A stretch of 64,000 nucleotides of DNA from Paulinella micropora (GCA_009731375.1 BJOX01000163.1:513732-577731); one strand, 5' to 3'; positions 1 to 12,937 are shown, counted from the first letter of the stretch. Notes: a model not told the origin generated them from the letters alone. Numbers and translations: made by a program.

Positions 1-2030
1 TTGTACCTAAAGTCAGAGTAACCGCTATTGTTTCCCTCTAAGATGGGTATTGCACTCAACGTCTGCTTCAGTGAGAAGCTGACTCCCTTATCGGCCTCAA
101 GGCTCATAACCTTTGAGCAACTCAGCATGCTCATTTAGAGAGGCCTTTACCGACTCCTTTCAGAGTCCACCGGTCCTGTGTCTCTAATACAGTAACCAAA
201 GTAGGGGAAGGCAATTCAATAAGTGATTTCTGACAACTACAGACGACACGTCGCAGCACTAAGATAAGCGTAACGGAACTTTCAAACAAGGTGGAGGGAA
301 GATTTGAAACTTAGTATAATGACTGTGTCCCTACTATCTAGAAATTTCTACTAAGACTGATTAAGTTAATACTGCCACTAGAGTGGCAAAGTATAGTGTC
401 CACTGTATCACTAAATAATTAAGTGGAATTAGATCTATCCGTCCTTATGACAAATTAAACTACCCAGGTAACGGTAATTCCGGGTAACGTCGGAAACGAA
501 ATAGGAATAACGTGTATAGGGGTCACATAAGAAAAGATCGCATATTTACCCATATATAAGTTCTCCTATGTGCGAGTGGTCGTTAGCATAATAAACATAG
601 ATCCGTAAAACTTTATATTAAATTGTACATTTCAAAACTATAAGTAAAAACATTTAATTTAATGAAAGAATCATTGAAAAAGAGTAAAAACTGACTTCAA
701 ACCAATCGATTTCCCGTCGCCCACCGCTTTTCCCCAACTAATTTGCACACACCCCACCGGAAAAAACTGGCCACCTTGCCACCTCAAAAAATGGTGTTTG
801 TGATGACCAAAAATCAGAGTCAGTTTTCATATGTTCCCTGTATGCTCTTCAATAAATTTTTATGTAATATCTTTCTATGTATGCTTATAATTAAATGGAC
901 AAAGTTTTTTTTACAAAAAGGTAACCTTAAGCCTGCAAACAAACCGGCCAAAATCAGCAAAAATAGGGCATACGGCCCTCACTCAGAAACTTTTTGATTA
1001 CATACAAGGCCGGCACAAGTACAGAAAGTGAAGGAAATCAAAGAGACTATTTAATAAAAGCATTTTGTACAGAAAATGCAGAAAAAAATTGAAAATCTCT
1101 AAAGATTTCACCCATCATTTTTTTTAGCCTGTCTGCAGCCCAGAACAGATCACCGACAGCAGGGTTACAAAGAAAGGAGCAGTAGTTGAACATATGCAAA
1201 ACAAAGACCATGTGATTGTGAATAGATTCAGCACATAACATTCCAAGAAAAGCACACACAACACATATAGGAGTGATACATGACAGGTGCAAAAAAGGGC
1301 TTCAGGGAAGAAAGAACAACACATGCTGTAGATAAGTTTACAACACAGCATTTTGCAGACAGCATGGGCACAACGTTTGGAAAGACTGTGCAAGGCCACG
1401 GGACGTGAAAGTATGCATGAGAAACACACACACACACAAAAAACACAAAACCCTCTCGAGCCATGACTTTTACCAATCTCGACCCCGGAAAAACCGTCAA
1501 ATAAAAAAAAATTAGTGCGGCCTTCACTTCAAAGGCTACGTATGTCGACCTGTTTGGTCAAATATTTTTTGGAATTTTTTCTGGTTTCCTCTCCGGGAAT
1601 TACCATGGTCTTGTCAAATATTGCCACAGAAATTTCACGGGCCGGCGCCACCAAAATCATGTCGAAGGTCAAGTGCACCAAAGCAGGTATGTGTTCAAAC
1701 CACATCTTTTCAAGCAAAAGCAAGCATGACACCATTGTTTGTTTTAGAAAAAAAGGGGTAGCTAACTATTTTTCACCCTTATCTTCGACCGCAATTTTCA
1801 CTTCTCAGGACATAGCAAGTATGGTGTTTTTAACTGAAAAATGCTGTTTGCATGATGCACTCTGCACTCATTTTTACACACAAGTGCACAAATGAATTCA
1901 CATGTTATGTTGAGTAATCCTGCCTAAGGGTTTTTGCAGAGAAGTACGGTACAAAAAAAAAACTAGGAAAACATAGGTCAAAAATTAGTTTGTCAAAATT
2001 CATAACATACTCTGGAACACAGCAATATCT
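1..2030. other. No gene recognised; AT-rich unique sequence
   Basis: Both strands were read. Only short open frames without recognisable domains are present. The longest, around 1515-1895 on the plus strand, has biased composition and an equally open opposite strand, so I do not call it. A CA-rich run lies near 1427-1450. Confidence 0.5.
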
Positions 2031-2033
2031 TTA

Positions 2034-2077
<44 letters not shown>

Positions 2078-2340
2078 CTAGCTGACTAGCTAACTGACTA
2101 ACTAGCTAACTAGCTAACTAGCTAACTAGCTAACTAGCTAACTAGCTAACTAGCTAATAAACAAACAAACAAACAAACAAACAAATTGACTACAAACTAA
2201 CTTATACTGCCATAAACCACCACAGAGAGAGAGAGAGAGAGAGAGAGAGGGAGTGAGAGGGAGTGTGTGTGTGAGAGAGAGAGAGGTGTGTATTTGTGTG
2301 TGTGTTGTGTATTTGTGTGCGCGGGGGGGGGGGGATGCGT
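2034..2340. repeat. Cluster of microsatellites: (GATA)n, (ACTAGCTA)n, (AAAC)n, (GA)n, poly-G
   Basis: Successive simple repeats: GATA about 2034-2075, ACTAGCTA-type octamers about 2076-2157, AAAC 2157-2185, GA 2225-2251, then GT/GA-rich DNA ending in a G run near 2326-2334. They abut one another, so the locus is a compound microsatellite. Confidence 0.9.
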
Positions 2341-2669
2341 GCATTAATTCAATTATTCATTTATTCATTTTCACTTCCTTTCATTCGTTCGCTCATTCAC
2401 CTCAAACTTTACCATTTTTTTTTTTTTTTTTTGTGATTACTTCACTTACTTTCAGTTACTGGTCGTTCTGCTGCTTTTCTTTTAGAGAAAATGAAGAGGA
2501 AAAAGTATGGAGGTAAGGTTGAGGTTGGGTTGTTTGTGGTTTTGCCGATTTCGGTCGTACGATTGCCTCTTTATTTGAAGAGAACCTAGTCCACACAAAC
2601 GCAATTCATTCATTGGCCAGACGCCTGCATTGGAGGACCCGTTGCTAATAATAAAAAAAGTCTTAGAAT

Positions 2670-2741
2670 TAGCAGAGGGTAGTTTCGATCTACCGACCTT
2701 CTGCTCATGGGGCAGACGCGCTTCCACTGCGCTACTCTGAT
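2670..2741 (-). tRNA. tRNA-Met (CAT), initiator-like
   Basis: On the minus strand this folds as a 72-nt cloverleaf. The 7-bp acceptor stem starts with A1:U72 and has one T2:C71 mismatch. The D arm is GCGC...GCGC. The anticodon loop is CCCATGA, giving CAT, and the T loop is ATCGAAA. A1:U72, C33 and the A-type T loop are hallmarks of eukaryotic initiator tRNA. The anticodon stem (TCTGC/GCAGA) lacks the three consecutive G:C pairs of a classical initiator. No CCA is encoded, and a run of seven T lies 11 nt after the discriminator base on the sense strand, as expected for a Pol III terminator. A tRNA-derived SINE head remains possible. Confidence 0.8.
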
Positions 2742-2928
2742 GTTTCTTATTTCCCAAAATCCAACTTCACACTAGTCACACAGTCACACTATTACTCCTA
2801 CCCAAAAGCGAACGACGTTTGCGTCGACCGGATTGATGCCGATTATGGCCCATAGACTGCCTTTTATTTGTGTGTTCCGCGGCCGGGAAAGTCTTTTCGT
2901 GGCTATTATGGTGGTGTACATTTTTGTC

Positions 2929-2997
2929 CAGGGCTGAATTCAGGGGTGAAAATTGTTGCTCAGGGCTGAATTCAGACTGATATATTTTCACGGCTGA

Positions 2998-3041
<44 letters not shown>

Positions 3042-3375
3042 NNNNNNNNNNCAGGGCTGATTTAAGCCCATTCACCCCTGAATATACAGCGTACACGAGA
3101 GAGAAAAGGGATTTCTCATGCTAACTTCCTTGCATTTGTTTCTCTCTGTTGGAATGTCAGTCTTTCTTTCTGTGTGTCTTTCTGTGTGTCTTTCTATGTC
3201 TTTCTGTGTCTTTCTGTGTGTCTTTTTTGTTGTTGTGTCTTTCTGTGTCTCTTTCTGTCTGTCCTGTGTGTCTCTTTCTGTGTATCCTTTCTGTGTGTCT
3301 CTTTCTATCTGTGTGTGTCAGTCTTTGTGTGTCTGTCTGTGTGTGTCTGTCTGTGTGTGTATATGTGTGTGTGTG

Positions 3376-3406
<31 letters not shown>

Positions 3407-3480
3407 TCAGGCCTGAATTCAGCTCTGAGTTCAGGGCTGAAATCAACCCATTCACCCCGGAAGCCACAAACGTGCAGTAT
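2929..3480. repeat. TTCAGGGCTGAA-type short repeats flanking poly-T and TCTG microsatellite
   Basis: Copies of CAGGGCTGAATTCAG-like sequence occur near 2930-2985, 3051-3085 and 3407-3460. The segment containing CCATTCACCCC occurs once on each side of the TCTG/TG block (near 3069 and 3450). A 39-nt T run and a 10-N gap lie inside. This looks like one repeated module expanded by microsatellite growth. Confidence 0.6.
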
Positions 3481-3485
3481 ACGGA

Positions 3486-4055
3486 GTGATGGAGTCTTTG
3501 GATTATCTTCCTCTTGATGAGGGACCTTTGATTCATGAGCCACTTTTACGTACCGTAAAGAATATCCTAGGTCAATTTGATGTGAAAACCTTTTCTTTTG
3601 TCACAATAACACACTTTCGTGACAGGCTTTCTGACCTTGGCAGTGGCTGCTGGTTACAGTACAAGTCACCTCTTCCCTCACAAGAATCTGTTGTTTGATC
3701 ATAACTTTGATCGCTCTCTCCAAGCAACTGGTACTCATTCCCTTGTAATAAGTATCCGTTTCCTTTGCATTATCACGTCTGTGTTGGCAAGGTCGCACAG
3801 GGAAGCACGCAAAGCAGGCCAAATCTATCACTGAGTTGCCTCCGTTTTTCCCCTGAGAGGGTCAGAAACACACACACACACACACACACATACATACACG
3901 CAACATTTACACGATGCAAAATTTTCTTACTTACTAGTCTTACACTTACTGTACCTGCATGCATGCATTGATACTTACACATGCATAAATACATGCATCA
4001 TCCTTTCAAACATATGCGCATACAGACAAAGACGCATAAAATCTCATTCTAAAAC
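3486..4055. other. No gene recognised
   Basis: Short frames only. A CA run lies near 3869-3890. A 70-codon open frame at 3486-3698 has no recognisable feature. Confidence 0.4.
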
Positions 4056-4448
4056 ATGTATCGACAACGAGACTATGGTTCTTCAGAACTTTCTACATGC
4101 TCATGGCTGCTGCAAGGCATGAAGGAGGTCTTGGTGAAACCCAGCACGCCCTATCAGACGATAAGTTCTTTGCTCACGTTTGACCCCCATTCGCTCTGCA
4201 TCTTCAGCTACGGTGAGCTTGGCCAAGTTATGGAGGGCGATGAGGAATTTGTGGAAGGGTATGACCAACATGAGAAACTCTCCTCACTTACATTGATGAA
4301 ACTTCAAGCGCTTAGTTCTGAATCGATTATATTTTCAGAACCTGTATCATGGCTCATCAGAAAGCCCTTGGTGAGAGATTCAAATGAACTACTACACATG
4401 CTCCAGGAAACAGGATTGGCTGGGAACAAAACGCTTGAAGTCATGTAA
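4056..4448 (+). CDS. Hypothetical protein, 130 codons
   Basis: An open frame with ATG and a stop at 4446-4448. It has unbiased, non-repetitive amino-acid composition with acidic and leucine-rich stretches, unlike the surrounding microsatellite-derived frames. No domain, signal peptide or membrane segment is recognised. It could be a single exon or a decayed transposon fragment. Nothing in the neighbourhood helps assign a role. Confidence 0.3.
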   Translation: MYRQRDYGSSELSTCSWLLQGMKEVLVKPSTPYQTISSLLTFDPHSLCIFSYGELGQVMEGDEEFVEGYDQHEKLSSLTLMKLQALSSESIIFSEPVSWLIRKPLVRDSNELLHMLQETGLAGNKTLEVM

Positions 4449-4458
4449 AATCAAACCA

Positions 4459-4508
4459 TGACAAAACTCGTGTGTGAGTAGGGTGACAAAACTCGTGTGT
4501 GAGTAGGG
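4459..4508 (+). repeat. Perfect 25-bp tandem duplication
   Basis: Two adjacent identical 25-mers beginning TGACAAAACTCG, located just after the stop codon of the 4056-4448 frame. Confidence 0.9.
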
Positions 4509-4611
4509 TAGTGTGGGACCCTTTCCCTGAAGTGCACTTATACGGGGCAGCTTTGAACAGCGTGGACCCCACCTCGTGGTTCTATGGGCAAGCCCGCACG
4601 GTAGTTAAGTC

Positions 4612-4772
4612 TGTATCTATGTATGTATGTATGTATGTATGTATGTATGCATGCATGCATGCATGTATGTATGTGTGTATGTGTGATGTATGTATGTATG
4701 TATGTATGTATGTATGTATGTATGTATCTATGTATGTATCTATGTATGTATGTATGTATGTATGTATGCCTC
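4612..4772. repeat. (TATG)n microsatellite
   Basis: About 155 bp of TATG tetranucleotide with TGCA and TATC variants. Confidence 0.95.
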
Positions 4773-4837
4773 GCTCTGGCAAAAGTGTGAAAACGATATA
4801 AAGTTCTCCAAAAATGGATCTGACAAAAAGCCCAATG

Positions 4838-5965
4838 TTTGACACTTTTTCAACTTTTCTAAATTCTCTCCAGCAAGAGCGAGTGGGCAGATGTTGTTGA
4901 GGGAAAGACATCTGTGGGTGTTATGCATGCTGTACATATCAGCAGCGCTACAGGCTGTAGCGCTTGCTCAGGGAAAGATAGGGTGAAAGTATGTATGTAT
5001 CCCACCATCCCAGGATGATCGGACAAACGACCCCGTCAGAGACCCGGAGGCTATCTTTCCCTGAGCAAGCGCTGCAACATGTGGCGTAGCTCATATGCGC
5101 AGCACGCGTAACGCCCACGGATATAAATCACACCCTCCCACTCGCTCTCCCTGGTGAGAATTTAGAAAAGTTCGAAAAGGGTCCAAAATTGGCACAAAGG
5201 ACCGCCGTCGGGACCAGGAGGTTATCTTTCTCTGAGCAAGCTCTGCAGCTTGTGTGCACAGCACAAGCAACGTCCATAAATGTGTGCCCCGCAACCATAC
5301 CTCTCCACTCGATCTCTGTGGCGAGATTTTCGAAAAATTGCGAAAAGGTCCACAATCGGTCAGACAAAGGACCATCCTCGGGACCAGGCCAAGTTTCCCC
5401 CAAGTCTGCCGATCTGAATTCGATCGAACACGTCTGGGGATGCATGGATGGAGAGCTGAGTTGGGTGCTCCGGTCGAGAGCTTCCACAGGATGCAGCTAG
5501 TCAGTCCATTCTCCCCCAGTGTTGATGACAGTGCGCAGTCTTTGTCTCATCCCGGTCGCATATTTCTGACCCATCTTCATGTCCACCTCTTGCCGGATCT
5601 TGAGCAGTCGGCGCTCCCATGCGGACATGGACTGTAGGCGGTTTATATACAGCAGCGGCAAGATAGCTTGGCTCGAGGCGTAGAAAGAAGAAAGCCATTA
5701 TAAGTAAAACCTACAGCCCCAAATGGCCATGTCGGATCCCAGTTTTGAGAACTTTCCACCTCAAGTTTTTCAAACTCTCGCCAGGTCATAACCTCAAGTT
5801 TTTCAGACGTAAGTCCCTCAACCTACAGTCCCAAATGGCCATGTCTGATCCCACTTTTGAGCAAGCGAGTGAGGAGGTATGGTTGAGGGACACACGTCTA
5901 TGGGTGCCGTACTTGCTATGCATACAACCTGAGCTACAGGCTGCAGCGCTAGCTCACGGAAAGAC
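4838..5965. repeat. Dispersed ~140-bp repeat family, copies in both orientations
   Basis: Plus-orientation copies at about 4838-4978 and 5865-5965 share the core GCGAGTG...TTGAGGGA...GCTACAGGCTG, followed by a GCTC-GGAAAGA end. Reverse-complement copies lie at about 5050-5180 and 5215-5350, recognisable by TATCTTTCC/TCTGAGCAAGC at their left ends. Copies are 70-85% alike by eye. Short open frames across this stretch are by-products of the repeat. The head-to-head arrangement near 5010 makes a large imperfect palindrome. Confidence 0.65.
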
Positions 5966-6000
5966 AGTTGATGTATGTTGCAAAGCTTTTGAGCCACCCC

Positions 6001-7690
<1,690 letters not shown>

Positions 7691-7795
7691 GGAAGCGTGG
7701 CAGAGCGTTTGGCTTTGCCCACCGGCAAACCTGGTGTTATGAAAGACATAGAGAGAGAAAAAAAAAAGAAAAAAGGAGGAGGGAGAGATAGAGAG

Positions 7796-7829
<34 letters not shown>

Positions 7830-7982
7830 AATACATATGTACTTCATACATGTATGCATATATTTTATGTGCCTCAGGTGAGCTTCTCAAAGGCCACCTA
7901 CTATGCTGGAAAAAGGATGAATTTTCTTCCAAGTTGGCTGCTGCTAACAAGACTCACACCTTTGATTCAACAGAGCCCAGTG

Positions 7983-7992
7983 ATCAGGTGCT

Positions 7993-8027
<35 letters not shown>

Positions 8028-8054
8028 CCTCTCTCTCTCTCTCTCTCTCTCTCG
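7983..8054. repeat. (CTTT)n and (CT)n tract
   Basis: A pyrimidine tract just upstream of the zinc-finger exon. It could serve as the polypyrimidine part of an upstream intron. Confidence 0.8.
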
Positions 8055-8167
8055 CAGAATCCGGTCCAGCAATTTCAGACGTTTTCTGTTTGTGTCTTGT
8101 TGTTGTTGTTGTTGTTGTTTGTTATTGTGTGATTCCCCGTGCTCGCTTTTCCCGTGCTTTCGTGTAG

Positions 8168-9236
8168 ACTGTGCTCCGCCGAAGTGTGGCCAACGTGGGG
8201 AAGAAGGACGGGTTTCCGTGAGAGCTTATTGGTACTACACAAAAGTACCCACAGTTCTGGACGATCCTTTAACCATCCAAGCCACACCGCTAGGCAAGCG
8301 CACAGGCAAGGTGCGCGGCGAGGAAGGCATCTACGAGTGCGAGGAATGCGGTTTGTCGTTTGACACGCAAGCCAAGCTCGACCGCCACATGCGCACCCAC
8401 AGCGGGGCTCGGCCATTCAATTGCACCATTTGGGGCCAGGGTTTCACTCAGAAAGGCCGTCTTATGTCTCACCTCAAGATTCACACCGGGGAGAAACCTT
8501 ACTCCTGTAAAGAGTGTGAAAAGTCTTTCAGGACGTCTGGAGAGCTCGTCAAGCACGAACGGATACATACTGGAGAGAAGCCATATGTCTGTCAGGAGTG
8601 TGGGCGTTCTTTTACTACGTCCAGCCATCTGACTCGGCACAAGCGCATGGCACACACCGGGGAACGGCCTTTCAAGTGCAAAGAATGTCCGAAAGCCTTC
8701 TTCAGCAACTATGAGTTGACTAACCACCTGCGCCAGCACAGCGGCGAGACACCGTTTGAATGTCCCGAGTGCAATCGGACGTTTGGGTGACTAACCCTAA
8801 CTCTAACCCTTACCCTTACCCTAATGCTAACCCTAACCCAAACCCTAAGCGTCAATATTTGTTTTATGTCGCGAGTACCACCGGACGTTTAGGTAACTAA
8901 CTCGTTACCATGACAGGGCTGACCGCGAACACACACACATACACACACATACACACACATACACACACATACACACACACACACACAGACACACACACAC
9001 ACACACCCTTACGTACATATATGCGCACATGCACCGATTATTCATATTGTATGCATGTGCATGTGCAGATCGTCTAGTGAGCTGTCGGCCCACAAGAAGC
9101 GCGCCCACTCTGTCAACAAACCGCACAAGTGCACAGAATGCAAAAAATCCTTCAATACCAAGGCAGACTTGATCGAACATGAGCGGACCCACACCGGGGA
9201 AAGGCCGTACCAATGTGACATGTGGACAAGGAGAAA
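8168..9236 (+). CDS. C2H2 zinc-finger protein, two visible exons (partial)
   Basis: A DNA-binding protein of the classical TGEKP-linker class, probably a nuclear transcription factor. Exon A (about 8168-8786) carries fingers 1-5 and the first half of finger 6. Exon B (from 9069) completes finger 6, carries finger 7 and begins a broken finger 8. The intron 8787-9068 starts GTGACT and ends GTGCAG. Splicing restores a C-x2-C-x12-H-x4-H finger exactly in phase, which strongly supports it. Finger 2 has Trp in place of its second Cys (CTIW), so it should not bind zinc normally. An acceptor-like CGTGTAG precedes 8168, and upstream exons may exist near 7880-7990. The 3' end is unclear: a GTGAGA donor-like site lies at about 9234. 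Start and stop codons are not resolved. Confidence 0.8.
8791..8849 (-). repeat. Degenerate telomere-like array (CCCTAA on plus strand)
   Basis: About nine CCCTAA-type units with CCCTTA, CTCTAA and CCCAAA variants, starting 4 nt inside the zinc-finger intron. The C-rich strand is on plus, as at the left end of a linear chromosome. Confidence 0.85.
8931..9006. repeat. (AC)n microsatellite
   Basis: CA dinucleotides with regular T interruptions inside the zinc-finger intron. Confidence 0.9.
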
Positions 9237-9332
9237 GCATTACGTGAGACAGAGAGAGAGAGAGAGAAAGAGAAAAAGGTAGTGGTAGGGTAGCAATAAG
9301 GTAGGGTACGGCACAGTCTTTCAGCAGGAGCA

Positions 9333-9336
9333 GCAG

Positions 9337-9373
<37 letters not shown>

Positions 9374-9557
9374 CTCCGCCTGAGTTTTAACATTGTATAC
9401 ATGGATGTGTATGTAATTAACTATAATGTCTAATTGGGATACGCAAATGCATTCATGTAATACTATATGAATTGATGTAATATGCATAGATGTCGAACAA
9501 GTCGATCAATCATAATCCAGACGGGGGTTAAAAGCAAATACCCAGAAACAGCACAGC

Positions 9558-9595
<38 letters not shown>

Positions 9596-9795
9596 AGAGA
9601 GAGTGAGAGAGAGAGAGAGAGAAATCCCATGCTGCATTGCCAAAAGGTAGATGTAAACCATAACCGAGGATAGATGATTTATTACATCAATTCATATAGA
9701 ATTACATTAATACATGTGCGTATCCATTATGCAATTACACATTATAGTTAATTACATATACATCCAAGTATATAATGTTGAAACTCAGGCAAAGG

Positions 9796-9840
<45 letters not shown>

Positions 9841-9847
9841 TTACTAT

Positions 9848-9906
<59 letters not shown>
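9333..9906. repeat. Large inverted repeat with (GTA)n/(CTA)n ends
   Basis: The left arm about 9333-9482 begins (GTA)n and runs into GCCTGAGTTTTAACATTGTA. The right arm about 9674-9906 is its reverse complement, roughly 85% alike, ending in (CTA)n. The spacer of about 190 bp contains GA microsatellite. Length and form suggest a foldback or MITE-like element. No terminal duplication is evident because both ends are microsatellite. Confidence 0.75.
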
Positions 9907-10200
9907 AGAGCAGGAAAAGTTTTTCGGGTCCCGGAAATTTTTTCTGGATCCCGAAAATTTTTTCTGGATCCCGAAAACTTTTTTTGGATCTCGGAAATTT
10001 TTTTTGGATGTCAAAAAACTTTTTCCGATTCCGGAAATTTTTTCCGTATGTCGGAAAACGTTTCGAATCCCGGAAATTTCTTATGATATTTTTCAGTTTT
10101 CGAAAAGCTTTTGCGGGTCCTGAAAATTTCCCAGGATATTTTTCAGGTTCAGAAAAACTTTCCCGGGTCCCGGAAATTTCCTGACTTCAACGCGTGATTT
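9907..10200. repeat. AT-rich minisatellite with CCCGGAAA motifs
   Basis: Degenerate units of about 25-50 bp around TCCCGGAAATTTTTT. It resembles the longer array at 51.6-53.0 kb in motif and composition. Confidence 0.65.
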
Positions 10201-10209
10201 CCGGAATTT

Positions 10210-10626
10210 AACGCAAAACAGACAGAGAAGAGAGAGAAGAGAGAGAAGAGATAGAAGCGAGAGAAGAGAGAAGATAGAAGAGAGAGAAGAGAGAGAAGAG
10301 AGAGAAGAGAGAAGAGAGAGAAGAGAGAGAAGAGAGAGAAGAGAGAGAGAGAAGAGAGAGAAGAGAGAGAAGAGAGAGAGAGAGCGAGTGAAGGAGAAGG
10401 AGAAGGAGGAGAAGAAGGAGGGGGTTGAGGAGAAGAAGGAGAAGAAGGAGAAGGAGAAAGAGAGAGACAGAGAGAGCGAGAGACAGAGAGACAGAGAGAG
10501 AGAAAGAGATAGAGAGAGAGAAGCAACCAAGCAACCAAGCAACCAACCGACCAACGAACCAAGCAACCAACCGACCAACGAACCAAGCAACCAACCGACC
10601 AACCGACCGACCGACCAACCGACCAA

Positions 10627-10677
<51 letters not shown>

Positions 10678-10722
10678 GAGGTCAAGAGAGAGAGAGAGAG
10701 AGAGAGAGCTTACTGTTTTAAC
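10210..10722. repeat. Purine-rich low-complexity tract with AACCAACCGACC block
   Basis: GAGAGAAGA repeats, GGAGAAGAA and GA dinucleotides, interrupted at about 10523-10625 by AACCAAGC/AACCGACC tetranucleotide repeats. Apparent Ser/Leu- or Arg/Glu-rich frames here are not genes. Confidence 0.9.
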
Positions 10723-11100
10723 AACGTCTTAAACGCTCTTTCTCCGCGCTCGCTCGATTCTGCAGCCCAAAAAACAAAAAATCCAAGTAACACGCCTGGA
10801 AAAAAAACTAACAACAGCAGCAGCAACAAGCCAACAAGTTGCACAAAAGTGATGTAGAAGTTGCATGGATTGCAGTAGCAAAAGGAGGCAAAAGAAATCC
10901 ACCTTCCATTCTGAAAAAGGGAGCTGTTGAGAATTTTGCGGTCGCTTGAAACTGAACCAAAAGCACATGGTCAAAAAAGCCGGAACTTTGCACTTCCTGG
11001 TTTTTTTAACAGTGCCATTTTTCTTCCGATGCCACCGCCCACCTGAAAATTTTTATTGCAGATTCTGATAGCGCCTGGCCTGAAACGTCGAATGTAACTT
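10723..11100. other. No gene recognised
   Basis: Unique sequence between the GA tract and the satellite array. No coding signal was seen on either strand. Confidence 0.4.
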
Positions 11101-12490
11101 TTCCCGGCCAGAACGTGCACGGTAAACAGGGTGCAGCCGACCTCGACGTAAGGGCTGACCTCGACCTAAGTTACGAAAGTTCGCAGTGGGTGTTGCGTTT
11201 GGTGGGAAATGCCAGGAAAAAGTAGTGATGAAAGTTTGGAGGGGGGAAGGAGCAAGTCTGGGTAAGGTGCAAGGTAAACAGGGTGCAGCCGACCTCGTCC
11301 TAAGGGCTGACCTCGATCTAAGTTACGAAAGCTCATCGTGGGTGGTACGTGTGGTGGGAAATGGCAAGGAAAAGTAGTAATGAAAGTTTGGAGCGGGAGG
11401 GAGCAAGTCTGGGTAAGGTGCACTGTAAGCAGGGTGTAGCCGACCTCGACCTAAGTGCACACCTCAACCTAAGTCTCGAAATTTGGTCCTGGGTGTTACG
11501 TGTGGTGGGAAGTGTGGGGCAGAAGTCGTGGTGAAAGTTTGGAGCGGGAAGGAGCAAGTCTGGGCGAGGTGCAAGGGAAACAGTGGTAAATCCGACTTCC
11601 ACCTAAGCGCCAATCTCGACCTCAGGCTTGAAAGTTCGTCCTGGATGTTGTGTTCGGTGGGAACTGTGAACAAGAAGAAGTGGTGAAAGTTTGGAGCGGG
11701 AAGGGGCAAGTCTGGGCGAGCTGCACTGTAAACAGGGTAAATCCGACCTCGACCTAAGCGCCGACCTCGACCTAAGTCACAAAATTTCGTCCTGGGTGTT
11801 ACGTGTGGTGGGAAGTGTGAGGAAAAAGTCGTGGTGAAAGTTTGGAGCGGGAAGGAGCAAGTCTGGGCAAGGTGCACGGTAAACAGGGTGTAGCCGACCT
11901 CGACCTAAGCGCCGACCTCGACCTCTGGTACGAAATTGCGTGGAGGGTTTTACGTGTGGTGGGAAGTGTGTGGGAGAAGTCGTGGTGAAAGTTTGGGGCG
12001 GGAGGGAGTAAGTCCGGGCGAACTATGCAGGAAACAGGGTGCAGCCGACCTCGACCTAAGGGCCCACCTCGACCTAAGTCAGGAAATTTCGCTGTGTGTG
12101 TTACGTTTGGTGGGAAGTGCGAGCAAGAAGTCGTGGTAAAAGTATGAAGCGGGAAGGAGCAAATCTGGGCGAGCTGTACTGGAAACAAGGTGAATCCGAC
12201 CACGGATTCCGACCTCGACCTAAGGGCCCACCTCAACCTAAGTCACGAAATTTGATCCTGTGTGTTACGTGTGGTGGGAAGTGTGGGGAGGAAGTCGTGG
12301 TGAAAGTTTGGGGCGGGAAGGAGCAAGTCTGGGCGAGCTGTACTGGAAACAGGGTGAACCCGACCTCGACGTAGGGGACCCACCTCAACCTAAGTCATGA
12401 AAATGAGGTTCAAAACTTTTTGTGAAGAATTCGATTGCGATGAATTTAGTGAAAGTTTGAGGTGAAAAGGAGCACGTTTGACTGAGTTGT
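11101..12490 (+). repeat. ~151-bp satellite, about nine tandem copies
   Basis: Landmarks recur every 151-152 bp: the AAACAGGGT core at about 11124, 11276, 11429, 11579, 11731, 11882, 12032, 12183 and 12347. Between them lie GAGCAAGTCTGGG, CGACCTCGACCTAAG and GTTACGTGTGGTGGGAA. The last copy (about 12400-12490) is strongly diverged. Short open frames here follow the repeat, not genes. An inverted partial unit lies at about 53155-53245. Confidence 0.9.
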
Positions 12491-12794
12491 GTTGAAAAGA
12501 AGTTTTCACTTTTTGGCGAATTCGGGAATGTTCACCCCCTGGCGAATTCGGGACAGTCTGGCGAATTCGGGACAGTACACAGCCCCCGGCCAAGAAACGC
12601 AAGACCTAGTAAGCGGGCCTTCTGTTCTCTATGCCAAATGTAAGACTTTATCAAACTTTAATAAAAAAAAATCTCAGTTTCTTGGCGCGCAGCTCTGTGA
12701 GCGGTTCGTGGGCTTATACGACATTCTGGACTTTGACGACGGCAACTCAGCAGCAGCGTCTTTTCTGCGCGACTGTGTAGTGCAAGTGGAATAA
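12489..12794 (+). CDS. Hypothetical ORF or terminal exon at the left edge of the island
   Basis: The open frame ends in TAA at 12792. Its last ~45 codons, after an A9 run near 12664, look like ordinary coding sequence (cysteine, charged and aromatic residues, ending in Val-Gln-Val-Glu). Its first part crosses three short GGCGAATTCGGGA direct repeats (12518-12570) and is doubtful. It may be only the 3' end of a gene broken by the satellite array. Function unknown. Confidence 0.3.
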   Translation: MLKRSFHFLANSGMFTPWRIRDSLANSGQYTAPGQETQDLVSGPSVLYAKCKTLSNFNKKKSQFLGAQLCERFVGLYDILDFDDGNSAAASFLRDCVVQVE

Positions 12795-12937
12795 AATTCA
12801 TTTTAGTTTTTTGTTTGAGGGGGGGGGGGGCGCCACCCTCCCCCGTGTGAACTCCCAAAGAAAATCTGCCTGATTTTGTTCCCCATCCTCCCTTTTCCTA
12901 TCCCCGGGCTCAGGTGGCTCAAAAAAAAGGGGGGGGG

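Noticed and set aside
10093-10732. Ser/Leu-rich and Arg/Glu-rich frames
   Set aside because: Products of GA-rich low-complexity DNA, open on both strands.
11166-12374. Multiple overlapping ~100-codon frames on both strands
   Set aside because: They follow the 151-bp satellite period and are not genes.
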